Assembly (NCBI GenBank): GCA_902806215.1
Contig: CADCVT010000311.1
Span: forward strand, 1 to 8,707
Origin: an uncultured Solirubrobacteraceae bacterium
GTDB taxonomy: Bacteria; Actinomycetota; Thermoleophilia; Solirubrobacterales; Solirubrobacteraceae
Direction: 5' to 3'
DNA length: 8,707 nt
In this document: in pieces, positions 5,953 to 8,707 of the stretch
Layout of the letters: every line of letters begins with the position of its first letter
Numbering within the stretch: position 1 is the first letter of the stretch
Position numbers and translations under genes: made by a program
Notes under the pieces: generated by a model
The model's input: the letters and a program-made list of their open reading frames with translations, nothing else
Told to the model about the DNA's origin: nothing
Database searches by the model: none

Positions 5953-6552
5953 GGGAGTTGTCAGGACTCGGAGCATCGCGGTGAGGCCGCGCTCGGCCGC
6001 GCGCGGGTCGCCGAGGAGCTGGCGCTCCTGGTTGGTGCCGGCAGCGAGCGCGTTGAGCTCGAAGGAGATCTGCTCGGGATCGGCGTCGTCCGGCAGCTCG
6101 CCGTTGGCGACGGCCGTGCGCGCCTCGGCCGCGAGCACCTTGCGCCACCGACGGGCGTTCTTGGCGACCGAGTCGCGGACGGGGCCCGGGCGCCCGTCGA
6201 ACTCGGCCGCGGCCGCGGTGAGGAAGCAGCCGCCGGGCAGGCAGTCGCCGCCGAGGTAGCTCGTCCACGCGCGGGCGATCGCGGTCAGGCGCTCGAGGCC
6301 CGGGGCGTGGTGGGCGACCGGCTCCCAGACGCGGCGCGTGAAGACCGCCACCGCCTCGTCGAGTGCGGCGAGCTGAAGCGCCTCCTTCGTCCCGAACGGG
6401 CCGGCGACCCCGGCCTTGCTCATCTCGAGGTCCTGGGCGAGACGGCCGAAGCTCAGGCCTTCGAGCCCGTCGGTCGACGCGGTCTCGACGGCGCGCAGGA
6501 CGATCGCCTCGCGGGTGTCGCGTGCGGCCGCTGCGGATCGGCGGGGGCTCAT
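5926..6552 (-). CDS. TetR/AcrR-family transcriptional regulator
   Basis: Encodes 208 residues, the usual TetR length. The N-terminal TetR_N domain spans about 10-60: REAIVLRAVETASTDGLEGL, SFGRLAQDLEMSKAGVAGPF, GTKEALQLAALDEA; the helix-turn-helix and the F-x-x-KE-L signature are intact. The C-terminal domain contains LGGDCLPGGCFLTAAAAEFD, a Cys-containing motif (C104, C109) common in one TetR subgroup, and a helical remainder to LRVLTTP. It should be a ligand-released repressor. The divergent hydrolase gene at 6616 is the natural candidate target across a 63-base gap. A TAACGT box (plus-strand 6561-6566) ends 8 bases before the ATG. The last residues (NVRPRGL) are encoded within the hairpin, so the C-terminal end may be an extension. 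The ligand is unknown. Confidence 0.94.
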   Translation of the reverse strand: MSPRRSAAAARDTREAIVLRAVETASTDGLEGLSFGRLAQDLEMSKAGVAGPFGTKEALQLAALDEAVAVFTRRVWEPVAHHAPGLERLTAIARAWTSYLGGDCLPGGCFLTAAAAEFDGRPGPVRDSVAKNARRWRKVLAAEARTAVANGELPDDADPEQISFELNALAAGTNQERQLLGDPRAAERGLTAMLRVLTTPANVRPRGL

Positions 6553-6615
6553 GGTCGCGGACGTTACCGAACGACCGTACGCACTTAGCGGACGAGCGTC
6601 TGGTAAGACTCCCGC
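6553..6615. promoter_or_regulatory. Divergent promoter region between the TetR gene and the hydrolase gene
   Basis: This 63-base gap holds TAACGT on the minus strand (6561-6566), 8 bases before the TetR ATG, and TAAGACT (6604-6610) just before the hydrolase ATG; neither gene has an SD. CGTTAC and GTACG (6563-6581) form an imperfect inverted repeat, a possible TetR operator, but it is too weak to assert. Confidence 0.4.
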
Positions 6616-7425
6616 ATGGACATCCGCCGCCTCGGCTTCGCCGGCATCGAGATCACGTCGTCCTCGGGCGCGAGCCTCGTCATCGACCTCCTCGAGGACC
6701 TGGGGTCGATGACCCAGTTCGTCGGGCCGCCGCTCGAGCCGTTGCCGCCGCCGCGAGCGAGCGGGTCGGTCGGCCTGGCGCTCGTCACCCACCTGCACCG
6801 CGACCACACCGATCCTGCCGCGCTGGCCGCCGCGCTCTCGCCCGACGGCCGCGTGCTGCGTCCGGCGACCGCCGCGGGGGAGGGGGTGGAGACCGCGGGG
6901 CTGGCCGGGGCCGAGCACGGGCTCGTCAAGCACGGCCTGCGCCAGCAGGTCGTCGCCGAGTGGGAGACCGTCGAGGACGGCCCGTTCCGCGTGACCGCGG
7001 TGCCGGCGTCCGACGGCTTCGGCGATCCGCAGGTCTCCTGGGTCGTCGAGGCCGACGGCGTGCGGATCCTGCACGCGGGCGACACGATGATGCACGGCGC
7101 GTGGTGGCTCGTCGCGTCGCGCCTCGGCCCGATCGACGTCGCGTTCCTCCCCGTCAACGGGGCGGTCGCCGACCTGCCGCACCGCCAGCCGGCGAGCCCG
7201 CTGCCGGTGGTCATGGACCCGCGGCAGGCGGTGACGGCGGCGCTGCTCCTGCGGACCCGGACGATGGTGCCGATCCACTACGGCACGATCCACGCGCCGC
7301 CGGTCTACGGGCAGGTCGACAACCCCGCCGGCGCGGCGGTCGCGGTGGGCGAAGAGCTGGGAGTGCAGGTGCAGGTCGTCGCGCCCGGCGACGAGGTCGC
7401 GCTGCCGACGCCCGCGGCCGCCTGA
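6616..7425 (+). CDS. UlaG-like metallo-beta-lactamase-fold hydrolase
   Basis: Encodes 269 residues, probably a cytosolic metal-dependent hydrolase of the Lactamase_B_2/UlaG-like group. The hallmark THLHRDHTD (H59, H61, D63, H64) is intact, followed by HAGDTM (D155, the bridging Asp) and VPIHYG (H220, the last metal ligand). Where relatives usually have a His in a VPAxH motif, this protein has VPASDGFGDPQVSW, with D132 at the expected place; I believe this VPAxDG form occurs in actinobacterial relatives, but I am not certain. The DVAFLPVNG stretch before H220 also fits the family. The substrate is unknown. It is divergent from the TetR gene, which may repress it, and ends 6 bases before the convergent cupin stop. 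The ATG at 6616 begins the first beta strand of the fold, with no SD. Confidence 0.92.
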   Translation: MDIRRLGFAGIEITSSSGASLVIDLLEDLGSMTQFVGPPLEPLPPPRASGSVGLALVTHLHRDHTDPAALAAALSPDGRVLRPATAAGEGVETAGLAGAEHGLVKHGLRQQVVAEWETVEDGPFRVTAVPASDGFGDPQVSWVVEADGVRILHAGDTMMHGAWWLVASRLGPIDVAFLPVNGAVADLPHRQPASPLPVVMDPRQAVTAALLLRTRTMVPIHYGTIHAPPVYGQVDNPAGAAVAVGEELGVQVQVVAPGDEVALPTPAAA

Positions 7426-7431
7426 GCCGGG

Positions 7432-7857
7432 TCAGCCGCCGAGCTCGGGCGGGAGCGCCTTCGGGCCGTCGGGGTACATGAAGCGCAGCGTCTCCTCGCT
7501 CATCTCGAGCGTGTTCGCGGCTTCCGGCGGCGCACCCACCACGAGCCACAGCGCCTCGGCGTCGGTGTCGTTGAACAGCTGGCGCACGGTGTCGGGGTCG
7601 ACGTGCACGGCCGACAGCGGCGCGAGCGTCAGCAGCTCGTCGCCGACGTGCATCCTGCCGGTGCCCTCGAGCACGAGGTAGAGCTCGTGCTCGGCGCGGT
7701 GCCGATGGCGGGTCGAAGCCTGTCCGGGCGCGAGCCGCCAGAGACGCGCGCCCATCGACCCGGCCTCGACCTGCTTGGCGAGATCGGTGTTCAGGACGCC
7801 CATCTGGTTCGACGGCCGCCAGAAGGCGTCGCCGGCGTGGAGGGTGCGGTGGGACAC
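7432..7857 (-). CDS. Cupin-domain protein
   Basis: Encodes 141 residues from GTG at 7857, a single small beta-barrel cupin of the Cupin_2 type. Motif 1 is clear: APGQASTRHRHRAEHELYLV followed by LEGTG, giving metal ligands H51, H53 and E58. Motif 2 (LSAVHVDPDTVRQLFND) lacks the usual His: R92 or Q93 stands in its place, so metal binding may be three-ligand or altered. The C-terminal segment (SEETLRFMYPDGPKALPPEL) may fold over the barrel. The function is unknown; such proteins range from sugar or organic-acid enzymes to sensors. Its start lies one base after the TGA of the VOC gene (TGACGTG), so it is translated by coupling, and this fixes the GTG as the start. It ends 6 bases from the convergent hydrolase gene. 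Confidence 0.92.
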   Translation of the reverse strand: MSHRTLHAGDAFWRPSNQMGVLNTDLAKQVEAGSMGARLWRLAPGQASTRHRHRAEHELYLVLEGTGRMHVGDELLTLAPLSAVHVDPDTVRQLFNDTDAEALWLVVGAPPEAANTLEMSEETLRFMYPDGPKALPPELGG

Positions 7858-7858
7858 G

Positions 7859-8257
7859 TCAGGTGCGCGGCGCGTACCGCTGGTGCAGCGAGAGGGCGTT
7901 GCCGTCGGGGTCGGTGAAGATCGCCTGGTGGCAGACGCCGCTGTCGAACGCCGCGACGAACGTGACGCCGCGCTCCGCGAGCGTCGCCTTGGCGACCTCG
8001 ATGTCCTCGACGCGCAGCGCGATCGGCACGCCGTGGGGCCTGAACTGCTGTCCGAACGCGTCGGACTGCATGACCGCGATCGTCAGGTCGCCGGTCTCGA
8101 ACTCGGCCGCGGGCATGTCGCCCCAGCGGGCCGACTGCTCGAGCCCGAGGACGGTCCCGTAGAACTCGGTCGCGCGCTCGAAGTCCTGTGTCGGGACGCA
8201 GACGAAGTCGACGCCGGTCACGATCGGCTGGTGCTGCTGCTCGGTGGAAGCGCTCAT
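7859..8257 (-). CDS. VOC-family (glyoxalase/bleomycin-resistance fold) protein
   Basis: Encodes 132 residues, the length of a single VOC module with two beta-alpha-beta-beta-beta units. The first unit runs GVDFVCVPTQDFERATEFYG and TVLGLEQS, the second GVPIALRVEDIEVAKATLAE and RGVTF, ending HQAIFTDPDGNALSLHQRY. The DPDGN turn is a family hallmark. H110 could serve as a metal ligand; the Glu often found as the last ligand (GNxxEL) is S123 here, so glyoxalase I activity is doubtful. VOC proteins include dioxygenases, isomerases and antibiotic-binding proteins; the substrate cannot be told. It is first in a two-gene unit with the cupin gene and divergent from the sigma gene at 8332. The ATG at 8257 gives about a dozen residues before the first strand; no SD or -10 box is evident. 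Confidence 0.93.
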   Translation of the reverse strand: MSASTEQQHQPIVTGVDFVCVPTQDFERATEFYGTVLGLEQSARWGDMPAAEFETGDLTIAVMQSDAFGQQFRPHGVPIALRVEDIEVAKATLAERGVTFVAAFDSGVCHQAIFTDPDGNALSLHQRYAPRT

Positions 8258-8331
8258 GGACCACAGACGATGTCACGGCGCGAAGCTCATCGCCCGCGAA
8301 CCCGAATGCGCCGTGCGGCGAACAAGGGGCG
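8258..8331. promoter_or_regulatory. Divergent intergenic region between the VOC and sigma genes
   Basis: This 74-base gap must carry promoters for the VOC-cupin pair and for the sigma gene. I see no convincing TANNNT box at leaderless spacing. AAGGGG (8324-8329) lies only 2 bases before the sigma ATG, too close for a normal SD. Confidence 0.3.
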
Positions 8332-8707
8332 ATGACCGAGCAGCACGTGATGACCGCGGTGGCGGCGAGGGAGCCGTTCGAGCACGTCTTCGACGCACAC
8401 TTCGACGCGGTCCACGGCTACCTGCGCCGCCGCGTCGGCGACGTCGCCGAGGATCTTGCCGCCGACACGTTCGCGCGGGCGCTGGCCGGGTGGCCGGCGT
8501 ACGACCCGGAGCGCGGCGATCTGCGCGCGTGGCTCTTCGGCATCGCCACGAACGTCCTCCACGGCCATCGGCGCTCGGAGGCACGGCGCCTGCGCGCGTA
8601 CGCGCGCGAGGCGGGCCGCACCGCGCCGCCGCCGGGCGACGCCGACCCGGGGCCGCGTCTCGACGCGGCCGATCAGGCGCGACGGGCCGCCAGGGCCATC
8701 GCCGACC
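8332..8707 (+). CDS. ECF-type RNA polymerase sigma factor, 3' partial
   Basis: An open frame from ATG at 8332 runs off the right edge after 125 residues. Sigma region 2 is clear over about 16-87: FEHVFDAHFDAVHGYLRRRV, GDVAEDLAADTFARALAGW (the D-x-x-A-x-T-F-x-R-A signature of region 2.2), then LRAWLFGIATNVLHGHRRSE, the -10 recognition helices of regions 2.3-2.4. The following Pro/Gly/Asp-rich stretch (TAPPPGDADPGPRLDAADQA) is the linker to region 4, which lies outside the window. Other possible starts are GTG at 8347 and ATG at 8350, which would leave a better distance to AAGGGG but remove six residues; region 2 is complete either way. It is divergent from the VOC-cupin pair. Whether an anti-sigma follows cannot be seen. 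Confidence 0.92.
   Translation, partial: MTEQHVMTAVAAREPFEHVFDAHFDAVHGYLRRRVGDVAEDLAADTFARALAGWPAYDPERGDLRAWLFGIATNVLHGHRRSEARRLRAYAREAGRTAPPPGDADPGPRLDAADQARRAARAIAD

Noticed and set aside
5246..6268. Minus-strand open frame antisense to the sigma gene and overlapping TetR
   Set aside because: Composition is typical of shadow frames and the ECF sigma motifs on the other strand are decisive.
3477..6575. Recurring words such as GGACGTTCG near 3477, 5199, 5939 and 6559
   Set aside because: Short, GC-rich and imperfect; copies vary and have no consistent position relative to starts, so chance is the simpler reading.
6563..6581. Possible TetR operator CGTTAC...GTACG
   Set aside because: The half-sites are imperfect and short; kept only as a note within the divergent promoter region.

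Overview
The window is about 8.7 kb of very GC-rich, densely packed bacterial chromosome. Codon third positions are almost all G or C, genes lack clear Shine-Dalgarno sequences, and several starts sit 6-8 bases after a TANNNT box, as in leaderless actinobacterial mRNAs. Together with the gene families present (HPK7-type kinase, MmyB-like XRE regulator, several ECF sigma factors) this suggests Actinomycetota, plausibly a soil Thermoleophilia/Solirubrobacterales-like organism. The lineage is inference; no RNA gene or marker in the window fixes it. I see no mobile element, CRISPR array, tRNA or rRNA.

Layout. (1) 1-2051, plus strand: a two-component operon, the C-terminal part of a membrane histidine kinase and its NarL-type response regulator, overlapping by ATGA. 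The kinase frame is open at the left edge and carries a second, partial dimerization/phosphoacceptor domain ahead of its membrane domain. (2) 2048-3388, minus strand: a compact three-gene cluster transcribed HIRAN-domain protein, RNase HI, 102-residue unknown protein. (3) 3457-4254, plus: an XRE regulator with an MmyB-like ligand domain, divergent from the HIRAN gene across a short promoter region that contains a perfect 12-bp palindrome. (4) 4251-5177, minus: a RarD-type EamA transporter. (5) 5282-5890, plus: an ECF sigma factor with its own promoter and no visible anti-sigma gene. (6) 5926-6552, minus: a TetR regulator, convergent with the sigma gene across a large hairpin. (7) 6616-7425, plus: an UlaG-like metallo-beta-lactamase-fold hydrolase, divergent from the TetR gene and possibly its target. 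(8) 7432-8257, minus: a coupled VOC (glyoxalase-fold) plus cupin pair. (9) 8332 to the right edge, plus: the N-terminal part of a second ECF sigma factor.

How it fits together. This is a regulator-rich stretch: one two-component system, two one-component repressor-type regulators and two ECF sigma factors among 13 genes, each next to small enzymes or a transporter. Two convergent gene pairs share a CTAG tetranucleotide in which both TAG stops overlap, so no terminator fits between them; a third pair is separated by a 48-base hairpin. The observations most worth a second look are the double-DHp kinase architecture, the HIRAN/RNase HI/unknown cluster with a palindrome over its predicted promoter, and the hairpin at 5905-5952.
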